Assembly (NCBI RefSeq): GCF_007559275.1
Contig: NZ_VMHK01000001.1
Span: 248,001-312,000, forward strand
Direction of reading: 5' to 3'
Source: Bifidobacterium apousia
GTDB lineage: Bacteria; Actinomycetota; Actinomycetes; Actinomycetales; Bifidobacteriaceae
DNA length: 64,000 bases
Of the stretch, positions 18,410 to 26,710 are shown one piece after another. The position numbers were made by a program, and so were the translations under genes. The number at the start of each line of letters is the position of its first letter. Positions within the stretch are counted from its first letter, which is position 1. The notes under the pieces are model-generated. The model was given only the letters and a program-made list of their open reading frames with translations. It did not search any database and had not been told where the DNA came from.

Positions 18410-18932
18410 CCATTGCTCGGGGAATTCGCCTGAAACACGGTTTTGTGTAACATCTGTGTGACAAAAGTCCTTGTCAAAAAGCTCTGGCGCAACATTCCGT
18501 GCCTGCTTGGCATGGAAGCCACAAAAACAGCGTTCGTGCATTCCTGACCGGCAGAAAAGCATGCGAATCTTGTGCTTACGAATCAAGCGGACAGATGTAT
18601 GAGCGGGCGGGAGCTGCTTCAAAAACTGCCGAGAGCGCGAAATCCGTCTGGGACATGGATAACCGTGCGTGGTTCTCAATGCGTCATAATCAGCAGTGGC
18701 TGGAATAGAATATGCATGCCGGTTTAAGTGCAGTCGTGTTGATGGTGACACGCGGTTGGGGCTGGCGCTTTATCGGATTTCACTGAATCACTTGAATCAA
18801 CGGAGATCATAAGCGCTTCTCGGCCTAGTGCCATCACCTGTTTTTATTGAATGATGCTCATGCCTTGGCCCTTATATGACCGGTTGGGGAAAGTGGCGCC
18901 ACGGCGGCATCGAGAGAGGGGTGAAGGATTGA
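18410..18932 (+). other. Intergenic region before glpF
   Basis: About 520 bp with lower GC than its surroundings and no gene I can support; short open frames here lack ribosome-binding sites and recognisable content. A perfect octamer AAGCGCTT lies at 18811-18818 in the context ATAAGCGCTTCT, resembling LacI-family or CRE-type operators. It is 115 bp before the glpF start, a suitable place for catabolite control. Confidence 0.4.
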
Positions 18933-19667
18933 ATGGAATATTCGCTCATGACCAAGTTGGCCGCTGAATGTGTCGGCACCGCCATATTGATGATCTTCGG
19001 GAACGGCGCGGTCGCCGACGTGGATCTGGAGGGCACCAAGGGCCACCATTCCGGCTGGCTCACTATTGCCATGGGGTATGGCTTCGGAGTCATGTTTCCC
19101 GTGCTCATGTTTGGCGGGGTATCCGGAGCCCACATCAACCCGGCCATGACTCTGGGACAAGCCGTCATCGGCATCTTTCCCTGGAGCCAGGTTCTGCCAT
19201 ATATTCTGGCGCAGCTGGTCGGGGCGGCCTTGGGCCAGTTGGTGGTCTATGCCTGCTACTTCCCGCACTACCGCATGACCAAAGACCCCTCGCCGATCTT
19301 GGGCACCTTCTGCACCACTGACGCCTCGGGCTCGTTGGTCAACTACTTCATCAATGAGTTTTTTGGCACGCTGGTGTTGGTTCTGGGAGCCCTCTGCTGT
19401 CTGCAAGGCCCATGGGGGTCTAGGGGGTTGGCTGCCGCCTCCATCGTTGTCGGCTTGATCGTCTGGGGGCTGGTCACCTCTCTGGGCGGTCCAACCGGCC
19501 CCGGTTTGAACCCCGCACGTGATCTGGTGCCGCGCTTCCTTCATTGGATTCTGCCCGTGCCCAACAAGGGAGATTCGCGCTGGAGGGAGGCTTGGATCCC
19601 AGTGGTGGCGCCCATCATCGGTGCCATCGTCGGAGCCGTGATTTTCAAGGTCCTCTTCGCCGCCTGA
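18933..19667 (+). CDS. glpF: Glycerol facilitator / aquaporin (MIP family)
   Basis: A 244-residue channel with six hydrophobic helices and two half-helices bearing the NPA motifs: SGAHINPAMTLG (about 67-78) and GPGLNPARDLVPR (about 189-201). An Asp after the second NPA-Arg is the residue that separates glycerol facilitators from water-only aquaporins, so glycerol or another small polyol is the likely substrate. A GTGAAGGATT stretch precedes the ATG; a second Met six codons in is possible. It lies just upstream of the second ascorbate-family PTS but has its own hairpin at 19685-19712. Confidence 0.9.
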   Translation: MEYSLMTKLAAECVGTAILMIFGNGAVADVDLEGTKGHHSGWLTIAMGYGFGVMFPVLMFGGVSGAHINPAMTLGQAVIGIFPWSQVLPYILAQLVGAALGQLVVYACYFPHYRMTKDPSPILGTFCTTDASGSLVNYFINEFFGTLVLVLGALCCLQGPWGSRGLAAASIVVGLIVWGLVTSLGGPTGPGLNPARDLVPRFLHWILPVPNKGDSRWREAWIPVVAPIIGAIVGAVIFKVLFAA

Positions 19668-19684
19668 TCAACAGGAAGCCAAGG

Positions 19685-19712
19685 TCCCGGGCTCCTTCTC
19701 GGAGGCCCGGGA
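19685..19712 (+). terminator. Hairpin after glpF
   Basis: TCCCGGGC (19685-19692) pairs with GCCCGGGA (19705-19712). There is no U-tract, so termination is less certain. Confidence 0.45.
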
Positions 19713-19735
19713 ACCGGCGTCTGAACACGCAAGCA

Positions 19736-19764
19736 TAGACATCATATTGTCATGTTGTTATAAT
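19736..19764 (+). promoter_or_regulatory. Promoter of the second PTS operon
   Basis: TAGACA (19736-19741) and a perfect TATAAT (19759-19764) with a 17-bp spacer. Overlapping inverted repeats GACA-N6-TGTC (19738-19751) and ACAT-N9-ATGT lie within the spacer, where a repressor such as the downstream GntR protein could bind. Confidence 0.7.
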
Positions 19765-19850
19765 GTTTGCGGAATTCGAGGTTGAAGATTCCGTGGGGAG
19801 GCATCCACCCTCCCGCGAACGTTCGCTACGAAGCGGATGGACTTCATTGT

Positions 19851-20315
19851 ATGCGAGGAGGCAAATTGCTGGACGAGTATTTCCCGGAAGGCACCGTCAT
19901 GTACAGGGACGGCGTGGCCGATTGGGAGGAAGCAGTGGATGTGGTCACCGCTCCGCTGGTTGACTTGGGAAGGATCAAGCTCTCTTATGTCGAGGCCATC
20001 AAGGCTTCGATACGCAAACCAGGCGGCACCTACATTGATCTGGGTCAAGGCATCGCCATGGCCCACGCCAGGCCGGAGGCAGGCGTTGTGACCACTTCCC
20101 TGTCGGTGCTGAAGGTCGGCAGGCCCTTTTTGCTGGCCGATTCACAGGATCACCCGATCAGCACGTTCTTCTGCCTGGCCGCGCAGGACTCGAACAGCCA
20201 TTTGAGCCTGATGCAATCGTTGGCGACCTTCCTGAGTGACGGCACCAATCAGGAACGGCTGGGCAAGGCCGCGAACGTTGAGGAATTGAGGACGATCCTC
20301 AAGGAAGAAAGGTAA
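19851..20315 (+). CDS. PTS IIA component, second ascorbate-family system
   Basis: A 154-residue IIA domain paralogous to 11745-12191: VADWEEAV and YIDLGQGIAMAHARPEAG correspond to AADWRDAI and YIVIAPGLALAHSRPSEA. The phosphorylated His is residue 72. The start is uncertain. The frame is open back to a TTG at 19767, but that lies against the -10. ATG 19851 gives the expected N-terminus but no clear ribosome-binding site. TTG 19866 follows GAGGAGG closely and ATG 19899 follows GGAAGG. It is followed after 5 bp by IIB. Confidence 0.82.
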   Translation: MRGGKLLDEYFPEGTVMYRDGVADWEEAVDVVTAPLVDLGRIKLSYVEAIKASIRKPGGTYIDLGQGIAMAHARPEAGVVTTSLSVLKVGRPFLLADSQDHPISTFFCLAAQDSNSHLSLMQSLATFLSDGTNQERLGKAANVEELRTILKEER

Positions 20316-20320
20316 TCAAT

Positions 20321-20626
20321 ATGAAGATTCTGACGGTTTGCAGCACTGGACTGGGGTCGAGCTTCATCACCCAGCTCAACATTGACAAGGCTTTGAAAGA
20401 GCTTGGTGTGACCGGTGTCGAGACCGACCATAGCGATTTGGGCTCGGTCAACAAGGGCGATGCCGATCTTATTTTTGTCGGGCGTGATATCGCTGATGCT
20501 GCCAAGGATCTGGGAGACGTGGTTGTCCTGAACAGCCTGATCGATATGAATGAGATCAAAGAAAAGCTGGCCGAGGCCCTGAAGCGTCACGGTGTGGATG
20601 TTTCTCAAGGAGGGCAGACGGCATGA
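20321..20626 (+). CDS. PTS IIB component, second ascorbate-family system
   Basis: A 101-residue IIB domain beginning MKILTVCSTGLGSSFI, with phosphocysteine Cys7. AAGAAAGG precedes the start, and the stop overlaps the IIC start by 4 bp (ATGA), indicating translational coupling. Compared with the first IIB the loop has STG in place of GNG, so the two systems may not exchange phosphate freely. Confidence 0.88.
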   Translation: MKILTVCSTGLGSSFITQLNIDKALKELGVTGVETDHSDLGSVNKGDADLIFVGRDIADAAKDLGDVVVLNSLIDMNEIKEKLAEALKRHGVDVSQGGQTA

Positions 20627-22029
20627 ACGGTGCATTAAAGGTCCTTTTGGACATTTTCCGACAGCCTTCCGTTATTGTCGCGCTGATCTCCCTGATCGGC
20701 CTGGCCCTGCAGCGCAAGTCTGCCACGGACGTCATGAAAGGAACCATACGGACGTTCGTAGGCTTCCTGGTTCTGGCCGCCGGTGCAGGCGTGGTGACCA
20801 ACGCATTGACTCCCTTTGGGGATATGTTCCAACACGCCTTCCACGTCCAGGGCGTCGTCCCTAACAACGAGGCCATCGTCGGCACGGTCCTAGTTAAGTA
20901 CGGCTCTGTTGCCGCACTCATCTTCTTCTTTGGAATGATTGTCAATGTCCTTCTTTCGGCAACATCATATTTCAAATATGTCTACTTGTCAGGGCATGTG
21001 GCCTTCTATATGGCCACGATGATCACTGTCATCTTCGTAGCGGCCGGATTCTCCACTTGGCAGACCCTGCTTTGGGGCTCAATCGCTCAGGGTCTGGTTG
21101 TGACCCTTTCGCCCGCAGTCGTGCAACCTTTCATGAAGAAGGTCACTGGTACCGATGATGTGGCCCTGGGTCACACCGGCGGCTCAGGTATCGCCCTGGG
21201 CGGTCTGGTGGCCATGCTCACCCGCAGCAAGAAGCATCCCTCTAAATCGACTGAGGATATCAACTTCCCCAAGAATCTGGGCTTCTTGCGCGATACAACC
21301 GTTATCGTCGCTCTGTCCATGGCCGTGATCTATGTCATCGTGGCGCTCTTCGCCGGTCCCGGCTATATCGAGAGCAAGCTCAGCGACGGACAGAACTTCA
21401 TCGTCTATGTGGTCTTGCAGGCGGCTACTTTCTCTGCCGGCGTCTATATCATCCTGGCAGGTGTTCGTGTGGTTTTGGGCGAGATCGTTCCTGCCTTCAA
21501 GGGCATCAGTGAGCACCTGGTCAAGAACGCCAAGCCTGCACTGGATGTCCCTGTCACTTTCACCTTTGCCCCCAACGCCGTTCTGATTGGGTTCCTGTCC
21601 AGCTTCGTCGGCGGCATCGTGGGCATGGCCATCATGGCCTTGGCTGGCACCACTGTCATCATCCCCGGTGTCGTGGCCCACTTCATGACCGGCGGCGCTA
21701 CAGGCGTGATCGGCAATGGCGCGGGCGGTCGGCGCGGAGCCATTCTCGGTTCCTTTGTCAATGGCCTGGCCATAACCTTCCTGCCGCTCCTGCTTCTGCC
21801 AGTGCTGGGTTCTGTGGGCAAGGGCGCCGCCACATACTCGGATGCCGATTTCGGCGTGGCCGGCATCTTCCTAGGCTACCTCAACAAGGCTGGCGGCCAG
21901 ATTGCGATCATCGCGGGAATCATTGTCGTGCTGATCCTGGTCTATGTGGTTTCCTACTTCATGAACAAGCGCAAGAAGGCTATTGCTGCTGCAGCTGACT
22001 CGGCTGACAAGGCTGAAGCCGTCGCCTGA
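20623..22029 (+). CDS. PTS IIC component, second ascorbate (UlaA) family permease
   Basis: A 468-residue membrane permease with about eleven hydrophobic segments. It shares with the first IIC the blocks AAGAGVVTNALTPFG, AKPALDVPVTFTFAPNAVLIGF and HFMTGGATGVIGNGAGGRRGA. The internal sequence is clearly diverged from the first copy, so this is an old duplication or a separate acquisition. AAGGAGG sits inside the IIB gene just upstream. A 9-bp hairpin follows at 22037-22068. Associated genes are a GntR regulator and an amidohydrolase, not ascorbate enzymes. Confidence 0.88.
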   Translation: MNGALKVLLDIFRQPSVIVALISLIGLALQRKSATDVMKGTIRTFVGFLVLAAGAGVVTNALTPFGDMFQHAFHVQGVVPNNEAIVGTVLVKYGSVAALIFFFGMIVNVLLSATSYFKYVYLSGHVAFYMATMITVIFVAAGFSTWQTLLWGSIAQGLVVTLSPAVVQPFMKKVTGTDDVALGHTGGSGIALGGLVAMLTRSKKHPSKSTEDINFPKNLGFLRDTTVIVALSMAVIYVIVALFAGPGYIESKLSDGQNFIVYVVLQAATFSAGVYIILAGVRVVLGEIVPAFKGISEHLVKNAKPALDVPVTFTFAPNAVLIGFLSSFVGGIVGMAIMALAGTTVIIPGVVAHFMTGGATGVIGNGAGGRRGAILGSFVNGLAITFLPLLLLPVLGSVGKGAATYSDADFGVAGIFLGYLNKAGGQIAIIAGIIVVLILVYVVSYFMNKRKKAIAAAADSADKAEAVA

Positions 22030-22036
22030 ATCTGAA

Positions 22037-22068
22037 GCCCCTGTCTCATCTATGAAGATGACAGGGGC
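22037..22068 (+). terminator. Terminator-like hairpin after the second PTS
   Basis: GCCCCTGTC (22037-22045) pairs with GACAGGGGC (22060-22068) around a 14-nt loop; no clear T-run follows. The rest of the gap to 22274 has an imperfect direct repeat CAATATCAGTT / CAATATTTCAGTTT (about 22105 and 22138) and no gene. Confidence 0.55.
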
Positions 22069-22274
22069 GACGATGGGAAGGGTCATGGGACTAGCGGACT
22101 TTTCAATATCAGTTCCATGACCTATCCGTTGCTGGACAATATTTCAGTTTGGCCCCTGTGCAAGGCAGAGACAAGGGGCTTCTGCAATCATTGAACGAAG
22201 CAAGTCTCGATTGGCACAGGCCGCGGGATTTCGATTCATGAAAGCAAGGAAATATCAGGTGGGTCGGTTTTGCA

Positions 22275-23006
22275 ATGGTAGATGGAATTCCCAAGTATGT
22301 GTCCGTGCGAGACCATTTGCGCGGAAGCGTCAAACGGATGAAAGAAGGGGCGCAGCTACCTACTGAGTCCCAACTTTGCGCACGGTACAAGGTCAGTCGG
22401 ATCACGGTTCGCCATGCCATCGAAGATCTGATTCGTGAGGGGCTGATCGTTCGTAGCCAGGGCAAGGGAACCTTCAAGCTGAAGTCGCCCACTTCCTCCC
22501 GCGAGGTGATCAACGGCCGCATCAGAGGCTTCTGGCGTCAGCAGCATGACCTGGGCAGAACGGTCAAGACCCGAGTGCTGGGCAACAGGATTGTCAAGAA
22601 AGCCGATATTGCATCAAAGCTGGGTCTGGAGGCTGAAGCGGACCTGATCGAGCTGGAGCGGTTGCGCTATGTCAATGGCAACCTACAGCAATATGTCTGC
22701 ACCTACCTGCCGGATGCAGAGTTTCCGGAGATACTTGAGCATGATTTCTCCGACGGATCCCTCTATGACTTCATCGAAGGACGATACGACGTCAGGCTCG
22801 CCAGGAACGAGGTCGTGGTCCGCATCGAGAATGTCGATTCACGGATAGCCGGGTACTTTCACGTGGACAAGGGTCGGCCCGTGCTGGCTATGGATTCCAC
22901 CGTCTTCGACGGATTCGGCTCGGTGGTGGCATTCGGCGTGGCTCTTCAACCGCCGGCATATTCCGAAATAGAGTTCGTCATCAACAGCGTGCCGGACTCC
23001 AGGTAA
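22275..23006 (+). CDS. GntR-family regulator, HutC subfamily (UTRA domain)
   Basis: A 243-residue regulator. The winged helix occupies about residues 1-75: LPTESQLCARYKVSRITVRHAIEDLIREGLIVRSQGKGTF is the GntR signature. The rest is a UTRA ligand domain with the usual LIELERLRYVNG strand and a C-terminal hydrophobic strand. UTRA regulators bind phosphorylated sugars or small metabolites, which fits control of the adjoining PTS and amidohydrolase by their product. No strong Shine-Dalgarno sequence precedes ATG 22275. Its operator is not identified; inverted repeats in the promoter at 19736-19764 are candidates. Confidence 0.9.
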   Translation: MVDGIPKYVSVRDHLRGSVKRMKEGAQLPTESQLCARYKVSRITVRHAIEDLIREGLIVRSQGKGTFKLKSPTSSREVINGRIRGFWRQQHDLGRTVKTRVLGNRIVKKADIASKLGLEAEADLIELERLRYVNGNLQQYVCTYLPDAEFPEILEHDFSDGSLYDFIEGRYDVRLARNEVVVRIENVDSRIAGYFHVDKGRPVLAMDSTVFDGFGSVVAFGVALQPPAYSEIEFVINSVPDSR

Positions 23007-23259
23007 CATTCCCGCTCAGGAAGGTCGGTGGTGGCCTCTGGCGATGACTGTGAATGTTTCCCGCCCCTTGGACAGTCCTTCATGGCGGTATTCGGGAATT
23101 GCGGTCTAGTTCCCGTGGCAGGGTGCGCCTGAATGGGATCCACTGTCTGTGTGTCATGCTTGTCCTGCTTGAATGGTTCGCCCCGCCATGGATATGATTG
23201 ACCATATATGCCCGATTCCTCGCAAAGAGTGCATCGGAGATGGGAAGGCAGGTACGACC

Positions 23260-24606
23260 ATGGGGCGTCTTCAAGGCAGGAAAGAGCGCGAGCCGTTTGT
23301 GCTTGAGCATGCCAGTATTGCGACCGGCGATGAACAAGGCACGGTCCAGAAGGATATGTCTGTTCTGGTTTCCGCGGACGGCCGGATAGAACAGGTCTGC
23401 CCGACCCCGCTGGCCTATGTGCCTTCCGGATATCACCGGATCAACGCTACGGGCAAGTTTGTGGCACCTGGACTCATCAATGCCCATACCCATCTTTTTG
23501 CCGACGGCAAGCCCCTGTCCGGCGGTACTGACCTGTCGCCGCGCGTGGTCGACGCTGCTTTGAAAGTGGTGCACAGCCCCGCCGGCAGAGTGCTTATGGA
23601 TGCCAGGATCAAAGGCAACGTCTCCACCCTGTTGAACTCGGGCGTGACGACCATTCGTACCTTGGGCGATGTGGGCTATGAGGCGGTTCGTCTGCGCGAC
23701 AAGATTGATGCCGACGAGCTGACCGGCCCGCGCATGCTGGCTGCCGGCCCGCTCCTGGCAATTCCTGGAGGTCATGGCGATCCCTTCATCGCTCTGTCCT
23801 GCTCCTCTCCCGAAGAGGCCAGGCGTCGGACCAGGGAGAACCTGGACCATGGGGTCAATGCCATCAAGGTGGCTGCGACAGGCGGCGTGACCGATGCCAC
23901 CAAGCTTGGCGAGGCCGGTAGCCCGCAGATGACCGAGGAGGAAATGGCCGCTGTCTGCGATGAGGCCCATGAGTTTGGTGTGCTCGTCGCAGCACACGCT
24001 CAGAGCCCCGAGGGGGTCAAGGCCGCTCTCAAGGCGGGAGTGGATACCATCGAGCACGGCAGCGCTCTGGATGACGAGATGATTGGGCTCTTCCTTGACA
24101 ATCCGCGCTCGCTTCGCGGCTTCTCGGCCTTGGACCCCACCCTGTCCGCCGGGCTGCCTCTGGTCAAGATCAGCCAGCAGGAGCTGGGGATCAGCGATAT
24201 AGTACGCGGCAATTCCGAACTGGTGGTCGACGGTATGGTCAAGAGCGCCAAGCAGGCTCATGAGAACGGCATTGCCGTCGGCGTTGGCACCGACACCGGC
24301 ATGACCTTCGTGCCTCAGTACGGCACTTGGCGGGAACTCGACTATCTGGTGCGGTATGCCGATTTCACCCCGGCGCAGGCCTTCCACGCTGCCACCCAGG
24401 TCAATGCCCGCAACCTGGGCTTCGACAATGTTACTGGCTCGGTCGATACGGGCAAGGATGCGGATCTGATCGTCCTCGACGAGGATCCTGCCAAGAATGT
24501 GCGGACCCTGGCTGATCCCAAGCTGGTCATCGTTCGTGGCAAGCCGGTCTGGCGTCCTAAGGTCAAGCACTTCGAGGAGATCGACCGTCTGCTCGACAGC
24601 TTCTGA
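23260..24606 (+). CDS. Metal-dependent amidohydrolase (imidazolonepropionase/prolidase-like)
   Basis: A 448-residue TIM-barrel hydrolase. It has the metal ligands HTH in APGLINAHTHLF, a lysine in AIKVAATGG likely to be carbamylated, His in LVAAHAQS and IEHGS, and the catalytic Asp in GTDTGM. The C-terminal GSVDTGKDADLIVLDEDP is the beta-domain signature of the superfamily. Substrate is not predictable; relatives hydrolyse cyclic or dipeptide amides. The open frame begins at ATG 23173, but ATG 23260 has GGAAGGCAGG upstream and gives a normal N-terminus. It lies downstream of the GntR gene and the second PTS, suggesting it acts on the imported compound or on a regulatory ligand. Confidence 0.85.
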   Translation: MGRLQGRKEREPFVLEHASIATGDEQGTVQKDMSVLVSADGRIEQVCPTPLAYVPSGYHRINATGKFVAPGLINAHTHLFADGKPLSGGTDLSPRVVDAALKVVHSPAGRVLMDARIKGNVSTLLNSGVTTIRTLGDVGYEAVRLRDKIDADELTGPRMLAAGPLLAIPGGHGDPFIALSCSSPEEARRRTRENLDHGVNAIKVAATGGVTDATKLGEAGSPQMTEEEMAAVCDEAHEFGVLVAAHAQSPEGVKAALKAGVDTIEHGSALDDEMIGLFLDNPRSLRGFSALDPTLSAGLPLVKISQQELGISDIVRGNSELVVDGMVKSAKQAHENGIAVGVGTDTGMTFVPQYGTWRELDYLVRYADFTPAQAFHAATQVNARNLGFDNVTGSVDTGKDADLIVLDEDPAKNVRTLADPKLVIVRGKPVWRPKVKHFEEIDRLLDSF

Positions 24607-24714
24607 GCATTTGCCTGGGGCCATTCAAAGGCATGCAATAGTTTGGCTGACTGATGGCTCCTCAATGACCTGGTGGTATGCAAGCATGTCGGTATGCACA
24701 AGGGAGAACCGAGA

Positions 24715-25737
24715 GTGAGCCAGGCCGGTCAGGCCAAGGTCGTAGGAAGGTTGGCGCCTTCGCCGACTGGGCGGATGCATCTGGGCAATATCTATGCATG
24801 TCTGGCGGCCTGGCTGGGTGTCAGGTCGCAAGGGTCTGGCGGGGTACTGCGGCTTCGCATTGAAGACATAGATACGCCGCGGGTGGTCAAGGACGCTGAC
24901 CGTTGGATCATGGATGACCTGGCCTGGCTGGGATTGGACTGGGATGGCGAGGTGGTCTACCAGTCCCAGCGCGCCGATGCTTACCATCAGGCATTGAAAT
25001 TACTGGAATCGTCGCAATTAATTGGCGGGCAGTCCCTGATTTACCCCTGCTTCTGCTCCCGTGCCGACATCCGCGCGGCATCGGCGCCGAATGAAGGCGA
25101 CGGGTTCATTGTCTATCCGGGTACCTGCCGAGGACTTTCCCCCCAGGTGGTCAGTGAAAGGCTGGCTCAAGGGCAGCGGCACAGCCTCCGAATCGCAGTC
25201 CCTGATCAGCCCGACGAGTCGGATGCCATCTGTTGCTTCGACGATCTGATCTTTGGCCCGCAGTCCTTCAATTTGTCCAGGCAGGTCGGCGATGTGGTCG
25301 TCAGACGTTCGGACGGCTTGGTTTCCTACCAGCTGGCGGTGACGGTGGATGACCTGGCCATGGGGGTCAATCAGATTGTGCGAGGAAGGGACCTGCTCAG
25401 GTCCACAGCCATCCAGGTGTGGATCAGGTACCACCTGCAGCCGCAGGCTCCTCGTGTTCAGTACGCTCATTTGCCGCTGATTGATGGCGTAGACGGCAGA
25501 CGGATGTCCAAGCGTTTCGGATCGCCGGATCTGGGGTCGCTCAGAAAAAATGGTTGGTCGGCCAGGCAAGTGCTGGGGGTTTGTGGCTGGCTCCTGGGAC
25601 TCTTGGAACGGCCCAGACCTGCCAGCGCGCAGGAACTGCTCGATGGTTTCACGTGGAACACACTGGCCGCTGACCGCAGGGACCGACAGCTGGATCTGAG
25701 CGAGCTGAACGTTTCTGACCTAAAGCCGAGTCTGTAG
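24715..25737 (+). CDS. gluQ: Glutamyl-Q tRNA(Asp) synthetase
   Basis: A truncated class I glutamyl-tRNA synthetase paralogue that attaches glutamate to queuosine in tRNA(Asp). It shows GRLAPSPTGRMHLGNIY (HIGH region), RIEDIDTPR, a Cys cluster YPCFCSRADI-YPGTCRGL for zinc, and MSKRFGS in place of KMSKS. The protein ends soon after this, lacking the anticodon-binding domain of GluRS. The start is taken as GTG 24715 behind GGGAGA; ATG codons at 24694 and 24673 are in frame. The zinc cluster and short length favour GluQ over a second GluRS. Confidence 0.87.
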   Translation: MSQAGQAKVVGRLAPSPTGRMHLGNIYACLAAWLGVRSQGSGGVLRLRIEDIDTPRVVKDADRWIMDDLAWLGLDWDGEVVYQSQRADAYHQALKLLESSQLIGGQSLIYPCFCSRADIRAASAPNEGDGFIVYPGTCRGLSPQVVSERLAQGQRHSLRIAVPDQPDESDAICCFDDLIFGPQSFNLSRQVGDVVVRRSDGLVSYQLAVTVDDLAMGVNQIVRGRDLLRSTAIQVWIRYHLQPQAPRVQYAHLPLIDGVDGRRMSKRFGSPDLGSLRKNGWSARQVLGVCGWLLGLLERPRPASAQELLDGFTWNTLAADRRDRQLDLSELNVSDLKPSL

Positions 25738-25831
25738 GTTTTCGATCCCGGCTCACCAGTCTTTCCGGTATGAGCCACTGGCTACCATGGCCTCAGTCAA
25801 GGCTTCCGGATTTTTAAGGAGGTAGCGGGTC

Positions 25832-26644
25832 ATGGTCGCCTATATGGACCACAAGGATCTGGGCAATCGGCAGGTTAGCCAGGAACGAGCCCGGCAGATT
25901 GCGGATGGTGTCAAGCGCGTGGCTGACAGGATCGCCAAAGCGGAGGACTCCGCTGGTCGAAAAGAAGGCTCGGTGACACTGCTGGCGGCCACCAAGACCC
26001 GCGATGTGGGCGAGATCATGGCAGCCATTGATGCCGGGGTGCGTCGAATCGGTGAGAACCGTCCCCAGGAGGTCACCGCCAAGGCCCAGGGATTGTTGGA
26101 GCTCTGTCGGGACAAGGGACTGGCCCTTGGCACCGATGCTGCGGATAACGATTCACCCAGCGTGGGCTTCCATCTGATCGGGCAGCTCCAATCAAACAAG
26201 ATCAATAAGATCCTGCCATATGTCGACACGGTCGAGTCGGTCGACGGGCCATCGCTGGCTCGAAAGCTGGCCACGCGGGCACTGGCGTCGGGCAGAACTG
26301 TGGGCATCCTCCTGGAGGTCAACGAGTCCGGCGAGCAGGCCAAGTCGGGCTGCGCTCCCGACCAGGCCCTGGATCTGGCCTATGAGCTGGCCGCTATGGA
26401 GGGAATCCGGCTCAAGGGCCTGATGACTGTCGGTGCACATGTGGACGACGAGGCCGTCATCAGGAGCGGATTCGCCCATCTGCGCGGTCTGCGCGACCGC
26501 ATCAGGGATTCGGGGGAGCCGGGCACCGACGCCTGCACCATGCTGTCCATGGGAATGACTGGAGACATGGAGTATGCGGTGGCTGAAGGGTCGACCGAGG
26601 TCCGTGTAGGCACGGCCATCTTTGGTCCGCGGGCTTTTATCTGA
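25832..26644 (+). CDS. YggS/PLPBP-family pyridoxal-phosphate-binding protein
   Basis: A 270-residue protein of the alanine-racemase-like barrel. VTLLAATKTR holds the PLP lysine (about residue 55), followed by IGENRPQEVTAK, FHLIGQLQSNKI, LLEVNESGEQAKSGC and the C-terminal SMGMTGDMEYAVAEGSTEVRVGTAIFG, all YggS signatures. Members buffer PLP and affect amino-acid metabolism rather than catalyse a known reaction. AAGGAGGT lies 9 nt before ATG. It is monocistronic as far as can be seen; the 94-bp gap before it holds nothing recognised. Confidence 0.94.
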   Translation: MVAYMDHKDLGNRQVSQERARQIADGVKRVADRIAKAEDSAGRKEGSVTLLAATKTRDVGEIMAAIDAGVRRIGENRPQEVTAKAQGLLELCRDKGLALGTDAADNDSPSVGFHLIGQLQSNKINKILPYVDTVESVDGPSLARKLATRALASGRTVGILLEVNESGEQAKSGCAPDQALDLAYELAAMEGIRLKGLMTVGAHVDDEAVIRSGFAHLRGLRDRIRDSGEPGTDACTMLSMGMTGDMEYAVAEGSTEVRVGTAIFGPRAFI

Positions 26645-26697
26645 CCAGCTACTGTCTGTTTCGGAACCCGATCCTGTCAAGAGGCTCCGCCTGGGGC

Positions 26698-26703
26698 TAG
26701 ACT
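26698..26703 (+). promoter_or_regulatory. -10 hexamer of a probable leaderless transcript
   Basis: TAGACT ends 7 nt before the ATG of the FAH-family gene, and no Shine-Dalgarno sequence is present. Transcription would then begin at or next to the A of the start codon. Confidence 0.5.
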
Positions 26704-26710
26704 GTGCCCT

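Noticed and set aside
18374-18751. Short open frames on both strands in the gap after tRNA-Lys
   Set aside because: They lack ribosome-binding sites and recognisable content, and one runs into the tRNA terminator.
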